From the NCBI RefSeq assembly GCF_023721415.1, contig NZ_JAMQVC010000001.1, positions 868,001 to 932,000 of the forward strand: a DNA stretch of 64,000 nucleotides. The letters are read 5' to 3'. The notes under the pieces are model-generated. The model worked only from the letters and a program-made list of their open reading frames with translations. It was not told the DNA's origin and did not search any database. The stretch comes from Galbibacter mesophilus (GTDB taxonomy: Bacteria > Bacteroidota > Bacteroidia > Flavobacteriales > Flavobacteriaceae). Below are positions 35,113-44,931 of the stretch, in pieces; the stretch's first letter is position 1; each line of letters opens with the position of its first letter. A program made the position numbers and the translations under genes.

Positions 35113-36840
35113 TTACCGCTCCACCAATCCGGCTTCATGTAAACTTTTACGAATGGTTTCCATAATAAATTGATATGCTTTGCGCTGATAAAACAAACGA
35201 AATCCAAGGGTTAAAATCGTGCTGCCCGAAATACTTCTCACTAATGTTCTAACCCGTTTCTTAAAAATCGATTTATAGGCTTTTTCAAAAAGCTCAAGAT
35301 CTATTTTAGGATAGATTGGATAACTCAGTGCAGCATCTGTTCCGAAGTTTTCAAAATCAAAATCTTGAGAGAATGCTTTTTTGGTTTTCATGTCGGGTAT
35401 AATAGGAAAAAAACGTGCTCCATTTGGATCTTTGGGCGGATTCGCATAAGAAAACCTATCCATTGCTTCCGAAGTTATTGTACTATCCAATCGCTTTTCG
35501 GCATTATCCATGACCACAGAAAAATGATAGCGCAAAAAATCTTGACAATTTTTTCTGCCGAGTTCAAAATCATGTTTCCTGAATTTTTTATCCATAAAAC
35601 CTGCAAAACCACTTATGGGAGAAGATGCCAAATGATGCTGCTCCCTAATCGCCTCTCCATTAATCATGGTTTTTCTACTCGGCGCCACTAAAAATTTAGT
35701 ACGATCGCTTAAAGATAGTGCATCAAAAATACCATCTTGGTTAAACATTACTTGGTTTCTCAATGCCTTGAACATGCCTTTGGCAACACTCCAAATATTT
35801 CTTTCAGGATTGAAAAGAGACGGGTTATTATCTTGATTGGGGAAAGGATCTACCATTACAACAGCATAGTTATCCTTTTCCTTAAGATTTTCATTTTTTT
35901 CATTCAGCACTTTAATTCCAATTCCATAAGGCTCATTGTTAATTAACCCTCCATCAATCGAGTTGAATTTATAACTATCTTCATTATCCAAAATCAATGG
36001 CTCTATTCCGCTTCTTCTTCCGAATAAATAATTAGGGTATCGTTCAATATACTTTTTTGAAATTTCAATTTCTCGGGATTTAAGACCGATAGGGAAAGCG
36101 GCCGTGCTCAAGGTAGCGTCCTTTAAATAGTTTATATCCTTTACTTCGTTAAGGTCCAAAACATAGTACAGGGCGCTATCATCCTCCGGAACACCTCTTT
36201 CCAACAATTCATTCTTTACCTTGTACCTAAAGAATCCACCGTGATTGGTAATTATATTCGCAGAATTCGTTTTACTGTCGCCACTAAAATCAACCTTAAA
36301 ATTGAGTCCTCGTAAATTGGTGGTTGTTAAAATTAAATCGAGGTTTTTAGAAACATATGGCGGATAAGAAACATCGGTATTTATGGTAAGCGCTTCTTTC
36401 GCAATGACATCGATAGCTTTGCTATTTAAAAGAGATTCTGGTGTTTTATCTTTAGAAAGGTCACCAGTATCCAACAGCTTTTCAAGTGTTTTTTCCTTTT
36501 CATCGTCTGCCATATCCACCCAACACTTGTAAAATAAGTTATCCTCACCTTTTTGGTTAAAACGATTTACAGGTTTATGCTTACTATTCAACAAACTCAT
36601 CAGCGTAAGTGTGCTGGTTATTCCCCCTGCCGAAGCTCCACTCAGCACATCTATTTCCACCTCATGCATGGGCACAGAGAAATCGTAATCAGGATGGGAA
36701 ACTCCCAATTTTCTATTTTTTTCTTTGGCACTTTCCCACAAGGAGAGCGTTTCCATTAAATAGTCAAGCACGCCAGCCGTATAAGAACCTGCTGATACGG
36801 CTCCTGCCATGGTTAAACACAATTTAAATGATTTGGGCAT
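35113..36840 (-). CDS. Patatin-like phospholipase, long form
   Basis: The product is a 575-aa protein with a patatin-type lipase domain. The oxyanion region is MAGAVSAGSYTAGVLDYL (about 11-28), the nucleophile motif GASAGG (Ser about 70), and the Asp of the dyad lies in SIDGGLINNEPYG (about 297). A long C-terminal extension (about 330-575) has segments such as DRTKFLVAPSRKTMING and ends with a helix rich in Phe and Arg. No signal peptide is obvious. It presumably hydrolyses acyl lipids; the substrate is unknown. Confidence 0.85.
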   Translation of the reverse strand: MPKSFKLCLTMAGAVSAGSYTAGVLDYLMETLSLWESAKEKNRKLGVSHPDYDFSVPMHEVEIDVLSGASAGGITSTLTLMSLLNSKHKPVNRFNQKGEDNLFYKCWVDMADDEKEKTLEKLLDTGDLSKDKTPESLLNSKAIDVIAKEALTINTDVSYPPYVSKNLDLILTTTNLRGLNFKVDFSGDSKTNSANIITNHGGFFRYKVKNELLERGVPEDDSALYYVLDLNEVKDINYLKDATLSTAAFPIGLKSREIEISKKYIERYPNYLFGRRSGIEPLILDNEDSYKFNSIDGGLINNEPYGIGIKVLNEKNENLKEKDNYAVVMVDPFPNQDNNPSLFNPERNIWSVAKGMFKALRNQVMFNQDGIFDALSLSDRTKFLVAPSRKTMINGEAIREQHHLASSPISGFAGFMDKKFRKHDFELGRKNCQDFLRYHFSVVMDNAEKRLDSTITSEAMDRFSYANPPKDPNGARFFPIIPDMKTKKAFSQDFDFENFGTDAALSYPIYPKIDLELFEKAYKSIFKKRVRTLVRSISGSTILTLGFRLFYQRKAYQFIMETIRKSLHEAGLVER

Positions 36841-37008
36841 GTTTATTGATTTAAATTTTGTTGAGATGAAAGATACAGAATTATTAAAAACTACTTATGC
36901 TATACTAAAGACTACAAAAACTATCCCAAATTGTCGTGAAACTTCTGTTAAACAACAATATACCTGTTTTCAAATAAAATATATTGCGCTAACTAACGCC
37001 TATTACAT

Positions 37009-37716
37009 GTGAAAAAATTACTACACCGACTTCTTTTAATTTTTGCCTTTTGGATTGTTCCTTTTCTAATTCACTCTCAAATAGAAACCACAATAAATGT
37101 CTTTATCTATAAAGATGGCAAAGCGGTGGAAAATTTTGGCATTGCAAATTTAACTACCAAAGCAGAGGGTGAATTTAAAGATGGATACCACTCCATAACC
37201 GCTTCGGAAGGAGACGAACTCTTTTTTGCATCTTCAGATTTTAAAAACTTTTACAAATTGGTTACCACGGAACATATAATCACCAAAAAAATAGAAGTTT
37301 ACACTAAAGAAGGCGTCATTGAGTTGGACGAAGTAATTTTAACTGATAAAAAACTTTCCTACGGAACTTTTACGGATTACATTCCTAAAACACATACGCC
37401 TGCTGAACGACGCTTAAATGCAGCTACTTCGGGGCTGTCTCTAGATCCCATCATCAATATGATTAGTGGTCGAACCAAAAAGCTGAAAAAATTGGTAAAA
37501 GCAGAAACTAAAAGCTTGATTGTAGAGTTTTTAGAGGACAATTACATAGATTACATAAGGAATGAACTGGAAGTTCCAGAGGAGCATATCGGACTATTTT
37601 GTTATTTTGTGTCTGATAGATACAAAGCTATTAACAAGGGTCTAGCAAGAAAACGGGTAGAGTACCTTCTTAGAAAAGCCTATTTTGATTTTGTAAAAGA
37701 TCCCGCCGAACAATAA
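37009..37716 (+). CDS. Secreted protein of unknown function, paralogue 1
   Basis: The product is a 235-aa protein: signal LLLIFAFWIVPFLIHS, an N-terminal beta-rich domain (about 25-112; INVFIYKDGKAVENFGIANLTT... EVILTDKKLSYG), an invariant block SYGTFTDYIPKTHTPAER (from residue 117), then SGRTKKLKKL and a helical C-terminal part. The start is GTG (37009). The next gene, 8 bp away, is a diverged duplicate. The N-terminal domain resembles carboxypeptidase-regulatory-like folds of Bacteroidota; function unknown. Confidence 0.8.
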   Translation: MKKLLHRLLLIFAFWIVPFLIHSQIETTINVFIYKDGKAVENFGIANLTTKAEGEFKDGYHSITASEGDELFFASSDFKNFYKLVTTEHIITKKIEVYTKEGVIELDEVILTDKKLSYGTFTDYIPKTHTPAERRLNAATSGLSLDPIINMISGRTKKLKKLVKAETKSLIVEFLEDNYIDYIRNELEVPEEHIGLFCYFVSDRYKAINKGLARKRVEYLLRKAYFDFVKDPAEQ

Positions 37717-37724
37717 ATACAGAA

Positions 37725-38456
37725 TTGAAAAAATATCTTTTCATTATTTCAATTTTAAGCATGCTATTTAGCGTGAAGGCATTGCATGCACAACAAGAAC
37801 GTCCACTAAAAATAATGATTTATCAAGGCGATGTCATTTTTAAGGGCTACACTGTGGTTAATTTTTCTAACAATAAAGAAGGGTGGAGAGAAGAAAATTA
37901 CTACATAATAAATGTATTGATAGGGGACGAATTATACATATCTTCTAATGAATTTGATAATTTTTATCTCACCGTTACCCCAGAGGAACTTAAAAAAGAA
38001 TTTTTGCAAATCAACATTGATAAAGAAGTTATTCCTTTGGAAGAAATTGTACTTACCGACCAAAAATTATCATACGGAACCTTCACCGATTACATTCCCA
38101 AAACACACACCCCTGCGGAAAGAAGACTTAAAACCGCTACGAAAATGTATTATCCTGGAGATGGCTTGTCTTTAAGTTTAGATCCTTTATTAAATGCTAT
38201 AAGCGGAAGGACCAAGAAATTGAAAAATAGGCTCAAAGGCGAAACAGCCTCTTTTGATGTAATTTTCCTTGAAGGGAACTTTAAAGAATTTATTCTGAAA
38301 CAACTGGAAGTTCCACATCAAGATTTTGGTTCTTTTACCTACTTTGTAGCAGACCATAATGAGGGTATTTATAAAGTTGAGGACCCAAAAAAAGTAGAAC
38401 TAATCTTAAGGCAGAATTATTTACAATTTCTTTCGCAGAAAATAGAGACAGAATAA
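37725..38456 (+). CDS. Secreted protein of unknown function, paralogue 2
   Basis: The product is a 243-aa duplicate of the preceding protein. It has a signal peptide (FIISILSMLFSVKALHAQ), the same beta-rich N-terminal domain and the block SYGTFTDYIPKTHTPAER (from residue 116), with an extra short insertion (MYYPGDG) before LSLSLDPLLNAISGRTKKLKN. The frame opens with TTG (37725). Elsewhere the pair is clearly divergent, so the block is under strong constraint. Function unknown. Confidence 0.8.
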   Translation: MKKYLFIISILSMLFSVKALHAQQERPLKIMIYQGDVIFKGYTVVNFSNNKEGWREENYYIINVLIGDELYISSNEFDNFYLTVTPEELKKEFLQINIDKEVIPLEEIVLTDQKLSYGTFTDYIPKTHTPAERRLKTATKMYYPGDGLSLSLDPLLNAISGRTKKLKNRLKGETASFDVIFLEGNFKEFILKQLEVPHQDFGSFTYFVADHNEGIYKVEDPKKVELILRQNYLQFLSQKIETE

Positions 38457-38546
38457 ACTATCTGGTGAAACGCTTGCCATGAGGCAGAACATTAGGAAAC
38501 CTATTTACCTGAGGTAATTCAGTAAGATTAAACTCTCAATGAGGGA

Positions 38547-39383
38547 TTAAAATCCAATCGAGGCCTCAACCACTTCTTTCATATGTGCTGGCAACTCTTC
38601 TTCTTCCCACGGATGTTTTCCTCCAAAAACATGATCGGCATTGTCTATAACGACTAATTTGCTGTTTGGGTTCCATTTATATAACGCTTCTGCTTCCTGC
38701 AACGCCACCGTTGGGTCATCGGTACCATGAACTATGAGATGTGGAACAGAAATTTCCTGAACCGCTCTCTTCACTGTTAATCGCTCTTCGTTGGCCACAA
38801 AATCTTCGTAAAATTGATAATAATGAGGCATTTGCTGTTTGGTACGGCTGTTCTCCACATGAATAACACCTTGGGCTTTCCAAAATGCCCTTGCTTGTTC
38901 ATCGGCGAAACGCGCTTTAAAATCGCACACACTCGCCCAAGTAATAAGTTTGGTGATTCTTTTATCTTCGGCAGTTTTAATTGCGGCAATTCCACCCCCT
39001 CGCGAATGTCCGATCAATGTTATTTTCTGAATATCCACACTTTCTGAAAAGTCAAATTCATCAGAGGAAACCCAATTGATAACCGTATCCAAGTCATCCA
39101 ATTCAATGGTGAAATTATTAAGGGCAAAAGCTTCCAAATCTGGAAAATCGATAGGCTGTTCAACCGTTCCACCGTTATGGGAAAAATTAAATTTAACAAA
39201 ACAGTAGCCGTTTTTTGCAAATTCTTTGGCTACCAAATCCCAAAACCCCCAATCTTTAAAACCTTTGTATCCATGTGCAAAAATGGCAACGGGAGCATTC
39301 TTTTTATCTTGATTCACATACACATCGGCTAAGATGGGCCGATTGTGTTTTCCTTCTAAAATTATATTTCTTTTAATATCCAT
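38547..39383 (-). CDS. Alpha/beta-hydrolase, prolyl-peptidase/dienelactone-hydrolase type
   Basis: The product is a 278-aa cytoplasmic hydrolase. Elements are FAHGYKGFKDW (oxyanion hole, about 34), GHSRGGG (nucleophile serine about 127), HGTDDP (acid, about 217) and NADHVFGGKHPW (histidine about 250). Its start overlaps the end of the AddB-like gene by 11 bp, so it is probably co-transcribed. Substrate unknown. Confidence 0.88.
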   Translation of the reverse strand: MDIKRNIILEGKHNRPILADVYVNQDKKNAPVAIFAHGYKGFKDWGFWDLVAKEFAKNGYCFVKFNFSHNGGTVEQPIDFPDLEAFALNNFTIELDDLDTVINWVSSDEFDFSESVDIQKITLIGHSRGGGIAAIKTAEDKRITKLITWASVCDFKARFADEQARAFWKAQGVIHVENSRTKQQMPHYYQFYEDFVANEERLTVKRAVQEISVPHLIVHGTDDPTVALQEAEALYKWNPNSKLVVIDNADHVFGGKHPWEEEELPAHMKEVVEASIGF

Positions 39384-42132
39384 TTTTTATAATTTCTTTT
39401 TCCTGAAACGGAATTTCAGTATTAAAAATTTCTAATAGTAGGCCTTTTAATCTTTCTTGAAACACTTTTAAAACTTCAGCATTAATAGCATTCGGATTAT
39501 CCGATACAATTGCTCCTTCCTTTGTCGAGAACTTCAAAAGGCCTGATCCCATGTTTTTAAAAGACAAAATAGCTCCTTCAAAATTATTAAAGGGTGTGTT
39601 CTGGTTCATCATATAGGCGTAACACAAAATTTGAAACGCTTTACTGTATTTATAATCGTCCGTTAAGGTATCCCAATCACTTATAGTTACATCTTTCTTT
39701 TCTACTTTTCCCGTTTTGTAATCAACAATAATTACTTCTCCATTAACCTCTTCAACCCTGTCCACTTTCCCTTTTAAATAAATAGGAAAATTCAATTCAG
39801 GTATTTCAATAGGAACCTTTAGGTTATTTTCGATCTGTATGATTTTTATTTGATTTCCTTTTTGTAAACGGCGCTCTTCAAAACTCAAAAAATTTTGAAT
39901 ATATCTTTTCGCTACATGATAAGCAATTAAGTTTTTTCCACGCAACGTTTTCGTCTCCGTATATGTTTTAGAGAAATGAAGATTCACGGTACCATTTAAG
40001 GAATCTTTCATTTGTTTAATATGCTCTATAGTTAGGAACGTTCCTTCCAAAGGCTTATAAAAGGTTTCTAATGTATCGTGGACTATGGTTCCCAAAGTGT
40101 TAGCTGCTATGGTTTCCTCAACATCTTCCACCTCTTTGATTCCCAACACCGATTTTTGGTAGAAATCAATGGGATTTCGAATATAGTTACTTAGTGACGT
40201 TGGTGAGAAACCTCTGTTAGCGACTTCTTTTAATTTTTGTAAAATAGCCGTATTTTTCGGTATTTCAGCTAGATTTACAGGAGCATTTTTAATGGTCGGA
40301 CTCGCAATATATTCGTGAATAGTATGCTTTTCCTCTTTCAACATAACGAGTTGTTGCAGCAAGCGGCTCTTTTCCCCGCCCTCTAAAACGTCTGCTTCTG
40401 TATTGTATAATAAATAAATGTTCTTTGCTTTTTGAAGCAACCTATAAAAGTGATAAGAATAAATGGCATCCTTCTCTTTATAGGTAGGCAAACCAAACGC
40501 TATCTTCAAATCGAACGGAATAAAAGAATTACTAGTTTTTCCTGCCGGAAGAATTCCTTCATTAACGGATGTTAAAATAACATTTTCAAAATCTAAATTT
40601 CTACTTTCCAACATTCCCATTATTTGCAAGCCTTGCAACGGTTCTCCTTTAAAATCAACCGTTTCCAACGACAGTAATTCAGCATACACCTTTTTTAAGG
40701 ACTTTAAATCTGTAATAGTTCCGTAGGAAGCGTTAAATGTTTTTAGCTGATTAAAAACTTCGTAGAAGCGATATAGATACTCCAAAAAAAGTGAGTTTTT
40801 AACGGACTCCTCATTGTATGCTTTTTTGAGGCCCAGCGCAATATCGATGCAGTTCTGTATTACCGTATTTACATTTCTTTCCTTTTGGCTGAAAAACAAA
40901 GATGTCCCTTTAATTTGTATGGATTCCAAAAGCTCGTGTTCCACATAGATAAGGTTTTGCGAACGAACCTTTTGTAATAACTCAAGAACTTCTTCTGAAT
41001 TATTTTTATACAAAGTATGCGCAATTGGGGAAGCCAGGACATTAATCACATCTTGATAATACCACTTTGTATCAGATGCTTTGCTCCAAACATCTAGTAA
41101 CGTCTCGAAAAAAGAAGCAAACGGAGACAAATGCAAAGGAAACCCACTCGTAATATTTGCCGTTTGAATTTCAGGAGGAATACTGTTTAGCAATGCACCT
41201 AAAAGACTTTCATTTCCTAAGACCACCGCTGTATTAGAAACATATTTTTCATTTTCCTTTAGTATACTGCCAGCGTATTTTGCTTGCCCCACATTTTTGG
41301 GCACGCCGATAATATGAATGTTTTTCTCCTGAGAAAAATCATTGCTGATAATGTTAAACGGATTGCTCTTGAAATACGGCCATTCCTTTTGATATTTACG
41401 AAGGAAAAGTCCAGCATCATGCTCCTTTTCCGTCATAAATTTTTCGTCTATGTCCCAATAAATAGCAGTATTTGGCTGGCTTAAAAACTCCTGAAAAATA
41501 TTCTTTTCCGCTTCGTTTAAAGCATTAAACCCGATAAAAATGTGTGTTCGATTATTATTCTGAACATAAAACTCAACATTTTCATTGGCTTCCCTATAAA
41601 GCATCCCTTGGTAGCCAATACCTTTTCTCACCAAATGCTCATTGAATTTTTCATAATAGTGATAGAGTCGTTTCCAAAACGAAAGGTAATTCTTTTGTAA
41701 ATCAGTTTTATTTTCTGAATTTGTCCAATGAAACTGATCCAACTCCTTGATATGAAAGAGATGCGTAAAGAAACTCTTTGGGTCGATAAGGTAGCGGTCT
41801 ATTTCATTGAAGTCCTGCAAGACCGTTTGAGACCATGTAGTAAAAGAATAGAAGTCTTCACGCTCCTCCTTTGGAGTAATCTCTTTGTATACCTCATAAA
41901 ACTCAAAAGAAAGCTGTATGTTGGAAGCTAATTTTAAATTTGCCAAATCCTGAATAAACTCCTCAATACTTACAATCGCAGGAGAAATGGTTGTCATTTC
42001 AACCAGATTTTGAAGCTCATTTTTTAAAAAAGTAACTGCTCTTTTACTGGGTAAAACTAGCACAAGTTCCCCTAGACTTTTAGTATGTTTCGCATAAATT
42101 TCAGCTGCAACTTGTGCAAGGAATGATTTCAT
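39373..42132 (-). CDS. AddB-like helicase-nuclease subunit, PD-(D/E)xK family
   Basis: The product is a 919-aa protein. The N-terminal part (LVLPSKRAVTFLKNELQ) corresponds to the degenerate helicase-like region of AddB; the C-terminal RecB-like nuclease domain carries ANTLGTIVHDTLETFY (catalytic His) and VIIVDYKTGK (Asp and DYK). It acts with the AddA-like protein encoded 2.8 kb upstream, separated by ompA and kbl. It would process DNA double-strand ends for recombination. Confidence 0.85.
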   Translation of the reverse strand: MKSFLAQVAAEIYAKHTKSLGELVLVLPSKRAVTFLKNELQNLVEMTTISPAIVSIEEFIQDLANLKLASNIQLSFEFYEVYKEITPKEEREDFYSFTTWSQTVLQDFNEIDRYLIDPKSFFTHLFHIKELDQFHWTNSENKTDLQKNYLSFWKRLYHYYEKFNEHLVRKGIGYQGMLYREANENVEFYVQNNNRTHIFIGFNALNEAEKNIFQEFLSQPNTAIYWDIDEKFMTEKEHDAGLFLRKYQKEWPYFKSNPFNIISNDFSQEKNIHIIGVPKNVGQAKYAGSILKENEKYVSNTAVVLGNESLLGALLNSIPPEIQTANITSGFPLHLSPFASFFETLLDVWSKASDTKWYYQDVINVLASPIAHTLYKNNSEEVLELLQKVRSQNLIYVEHELLESIQIKGTSLFFSQKERNVNTVIQNCIDIALGLKKAYNEESVKNSLFLEYLYRFYEVFNQLKTFNASYGTITDLKSLKKVYAELLSLETVDFKGEPLQGLQIMGMLESRNLDFENVILTSVNEGILPAGKTSNSFIPFDLKIAFGLPTYKEKDAIYSYHFYRLLQKAKNIYLLYNTEADVLEGGEKSRLLQQLVMLKEEKHTIHEYIASPTIKNAPVNLAEIPKNTAILQKLKEVANRGFSPTSLSNYIRNPIDFYQKSVLGIKEVEDVEETIAANTLGTIVHDTLETFYKPLEGTFLTIEHIKQMKDSLNGTVNLHFSKTYTETKTLRGKNLIAYHVAKRYIQNFLSFEERRLQKGNQIKIIQIENNLKVPIEIPELNFPIYLKGKVDRVEEVNGEVIIVDYKTGKVEKKDVTISDWDTLTDDYKYSKAFQILCYAYMMNQNTPFNNFEGAILSFKNMGSGLLKFSTKEGAIVSDNPNAINAEVLKVFQERLKGLLLEIFNTEIPFQEKEIIKNGY

Positions 42133-42180
42133 AAAAGTGTTTTCCTAAAATTCTAAATTAGCAAAATACAAGGTAGTATA

Positions 42181-42213
42181 AAATAAAAAACGCTCCGAAA
42201 TTCGGAGCGTTTT
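42181..42213 (-). terminator. Intrinsic terminator after ompA-like gene
   Basis: On the minus strand, AACGCTCCGAA-T-TTCGGAGCGTT is an 11-bp inverted repeat followed by TTTTATTTTAT. It lies about 24 bp past the OmpA gene stop, at the 3' end of that transcript. Confidence 0.85.
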
Positions 42214-42236
42214 CATTATATATGTTTGGAATTTAC

Positions 42237-43589
42237 TTAGTCTTTCACCAAGTTAATTTCAACTCTTCTGTTTTGAGCTCTACCGTCTCTTGTAGCGTTA
42301 GAAGCGATTGGCTTAGTTTCACCGTAACCAGCAGAAGATAATCTGAATCCGTCAATTCCGTGAGATACTAAGTACTCTTTCACAGAAAGTGCTCTAGACT
42401 CAGAAAGTCTTTGGTTAAGTTTATCACTACCAGTGCTATCTGTGTGACCGTCTACAGTAAACTTAGCGTTAGGATATTCGTTAAGAATTCCGATGATGTC
42501 TTCTAATACTTTCTCAGACTGTGGCTTAATTGTAGCTTTACCAGTATCGAATAAGATAGTTTTAGCGTAATCGTTAAGCGCTTTTTGAACTGCTTGAGAT
42601 AACTCAGGACATCCGTTGTTAGCTACAGTACCTGCAGTTTCAGGACACTCGTCATCTTTGTCAAGTACACCGTCTCCATCTTTATCAGGACAACCGTTAG
42701 TAGCAGCAGGACCAGCAACATCTGGACACTGATCATCTTTATCAGCTACACCGTCACCGTCAGAATCTGGACATCCAGCCAATTCTTTAAGACCTGGAGT
42801 TTCAGGACACTCATCTTGAGGATCTGCAACACCGTCTCCATCAGAATCAGGACAACCGTTCATTTCAGCAGTACCAGGCTCATTAGGACAAGCATCTTTA
42901 GAATCTTCGATACCATCACCGTCAGAATCAGGACAACCGTTGAAAGCTTTTAAACCAGGTACTTCTGGACAAGCATCATCTTTGTCGTAGATACCGTCAC
43001 CGTCAGTGTCAGTTCCACCAAATTTGATAGCTAAACCAGCCATGTGCTGGAAGTGAGGAGTGTTGTAATCTTCGAAAACGTGCTTGTAAGCAGACTGTAA
43101 AGTAAGACCTAAGTTGTCTGTAAACCATACGTTGAAACCTACACCTCCGTTAAGAGTTCCAGCTCCAATCTCGTCTACCCAAGTGTAACCCCCACCAATC
43201 TCGATGAAAGGATCGAAAACACGACCTTGTACGAAATTGTACTTGATAGTACCATCAACACCGTAGTAAGACCAATCATCTACTTCAGTGTCTCCAAGCT
43301 TATCAATTTTGTTTAAAGATCCACGAACACCTAAAGATATTCCACTACCTACGTATTTAGAAACGCCAACGTAAGAGATAGAAGGAAGGATGTTCCAGTG
43401 GTCTGATGCATTAAAATACTCGTCGAACCATGCTTCTGAAGCGAAAGGTCTATCAGAGTTAGTAGGATATGCATCAACTGCATTCACACCAAAACTGATC
43501 TGCCATGGGTTGTTCTGGTCTTGAGCATTCATGTTGCTAATCCCTACAAATAGGAACGCAGCAACTAGTAATTTGCTAAGATGTTTCAT
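42237..43589 (-). CDS. OmpA-family protein with TSP3 repeats
   Basis: The product is a 450-aa outer-membrane protein: signal peptide ending near NMNAQ, an N-terminal beta-barrel (about 25-210), a calcium-binding thrombospondin type-3 linker with five DxDGDG repeats, each followed by a Cys-Pro segment, and a C-terminal OmpA peptidoglycan-binding domain ([21 protein letters not shown]). ATG 43589 is used because an upstream in-frame codon is TTG. It likely tethers the outer membrane to the wall. It has its own promoter and terminator. Confidence 0.93.
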   Translation of the reverse strand: MKHLSKLLVAAFLFVGISNMNAQDQNNPWQISFGVNAVDAYPTNSDRPFASEAWFDEYFNASDHWNILPSISYVGVSKYVGSGISLGVRGSLNKIDKLGDTEVDDWSYYGVDGTIKYNFVQGRVFDPFIEIGGGYTWVDEIGAGTLNGGVGFNVWFTDNLGLTLQSAYKHVFEDYNTPHFQHMAGLAIKFGGTDTDGDGIYDKDDACPEVPGLKAFNGCPDSDGDGIEDSKDACPNEPGTAEMNGCPDSDGDGVADPQDECPETPGLKELAGCPDSDGDGVADKDDQCPDVAGPAATNGCPDKDGDGVLDKDDECPETAGTVANNGCPELSQAVQKALNDYAKTILFDTGKATIKPQSEKVLEDIIGILNEYPNAKFTVDGHTDSTGSDKLNQRLSESRALSVKEYLVSHGIDGFRLSSAGYGETKPIASNATRDGRAQNRRVEINLVKD

Positions 43590-43624
43590 GTTCAATTATT
43601 TAATTTTAAGTGTTAATTTAAAGA

Positions 43625-43656
43625 CAAATGTAAGTTGTTACAACTTATTAACAAAA
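43625..43656 (-). promoter_or_regulatory. Promoter of the OmpA-like gene, with inverted repeat
   Basis: On the minus strand, TTTG (43652-43655) and TACATTTG (43625-43632) are separated by 19 bp, a good Bacteroidota -33/-7 promoter. The spacer is mostly an inverted repeat TAAGTTGT-A-ACAACTTA (43631-43647, 8-bp arms), overlapping the -7 box. A second TATATTTG lies further upstream. Confidence 0.6.
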
Positions 43657-43698
43657 ACAAATATATAATTTTTTAGTTAAAATGAAAAGATATATTAT

Positions 43699-44892
43699 CT
43701 AAACCACACCCAACTCCTTACCTACTTCTGTAAAAGCGGCAATGGCCTTATCCAAGTGTTTTCGGGTGTGCGCAGCCGATAATTGCACTCTAATCCTCGC
43801 TTTTTCTTTGGGTACAACAGGGTAGAAAAATCCTATAACATAGATACCTTTTTCTAATAGCGCATCGGCCATATTCTGCGATAATTGGGCATCATAGAGC
43901 ATAACGGGTACAATAGCAGAGTCTCCATCAATAATATCAAAGCCTGCTTTCTTCATTCCTTCCTTAAAATATTTAGTATTTTCTTCAAGCTTATCACGAA
44001 GTTCGGTACTGTTAGACAACATATCGAATACTTTTATGGATGCTCCCACAATATTCGGAGCTAATGAATTTGAAAACAAATAAGGCCTTGACCGCTGGCG
44101 TAGAATTTCAATAATTTCTTTTTTACCCGTAGTGTATCCACCCATTGCTCCACCTAAAGCTTTTCCTAATGTTCCCGTAATGATATCGATGCGATCCATT
44201 ACACCTTTTTCTTCCAAGGTACCTCTTCCGGTTTCGCCAATAAATCCAGTGGCATGACATTCGTCTATCATCACCATTGCATCGTATTTATCTGCCAAAT
44301 CGCAAATTTTATCCAGCGGCGCTACCAAACCATCCATGGAAAAAACACCATCGGTTACAATTATTTTAAATCGTGCACCGTCTTCATTGGCCTTTTTTAG
44401 CTGAGTTTCCAGCTCTTCCATGTTGCTGTTTTGGTAACGATACCTTTTCGCCTTGCAGAGTCGAACACCATCAATTATGGATGCGTGGTTTAGAGAGTCC
44501 GAAATAATTGCATCTTCCGCAGTTAACAAAGGCTCAAAAACACCTCCATTCGCATCGAATGCTGCGGCATACAAAATAGTATCCTCAGTCCCGTAAAAAT
44601 CAGCTATTTTTTGCTCTAATTCCTTATGAATATCCTGTGTTCCACAGATAAAACGTACCGAAGACATCCCGAAGCCGTGAGAGTCCAAGGTATCTTTTGC
44701 TGCCTGAATCACTTCTGGATGCGATGAAAGTCCCAAGTAATTATTGGCGCAAAAATTTATGACGGTTTCTCCAGTGCTAATTGTAATTTCGGCACCTTGT
44801 TGAGATGTAATAATTCGCTCTTTTTTGTAGAGGCCCGCTTTCTTTATTTCTTCTAATTCTTGCTGTAAATGTTCTTTTATTTTTCCGTACAT
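43699..44892 (-). CDS. kbl: Glycine C-acetyltransferase (KBL)
   Basis: The product is a 397-aa PLP enzyme of the alpha-oxoamine synthase family, which cleaves 2-amino-3-ketobutyrate with CoA into glycine and acetyl-CoA. Signatures are [47 protein letters not shown] and [15 protein letters not shown] with Schiff-base lysine. No threonine dehydrogenase gene is adjacent, so pathway use is inferred. It lies between the AddA-like and OmpA genes. Confidence 0.93.
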   Translation of the reverse strand: MYGKIKEHLQQELEEIKKAGLYKKERIITSQQGAEITISTGETVINFCANNYLGLSSHPEVIQAAKDTLDSHGFGMSSVRFICGTQDIHKELEQKIADFYGTEDTILYAAAFDANGGVFEPLLTAEDAIISDSLNHASIIDGVRLCKAKRYRYQNSNMEELETQLKKANEDGARFKIIVTDGVFSMDGLVAPLDKICDLADKYDAMVMIDECHATGFIGETGRGTLEEKGVMDRIDIITGTLGKALGGAMGGYTTGKKEIIEILRQRSRPYLFSNSLAPNIVGASIKVFDMLSNSTELRDKLEENTKYFKEGMKKAGFDIIDGDSAIVPVMLYDAQLSQNMADALLEKGIYVIGFFYPVVPKEKARIRVQLSAAHTRKHLDKAIAAFTEVGKELGVV

Positions 44893-44931
44893 CTGTTCTA
44901 TTTTTTACAAAGTTAATCAGGATTGTTAAAA

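Noticed and set aside
36809-37012. Plus-strand 67-codon frame ending in the ATGTGA before the first paralogue
   Set aside because: It starts antisense inside the patatin-like gene and its translation is unlike a protein domain; the overlap with the GTG start is probably chance.
38505-38517. TTACCT-G-AGGTAA palindrome in the gap after paralogue 2
   Set aside because: Short, with a one-base centre, located at the convergent 3' ends, so neither a hairpin nor an obvious operator.
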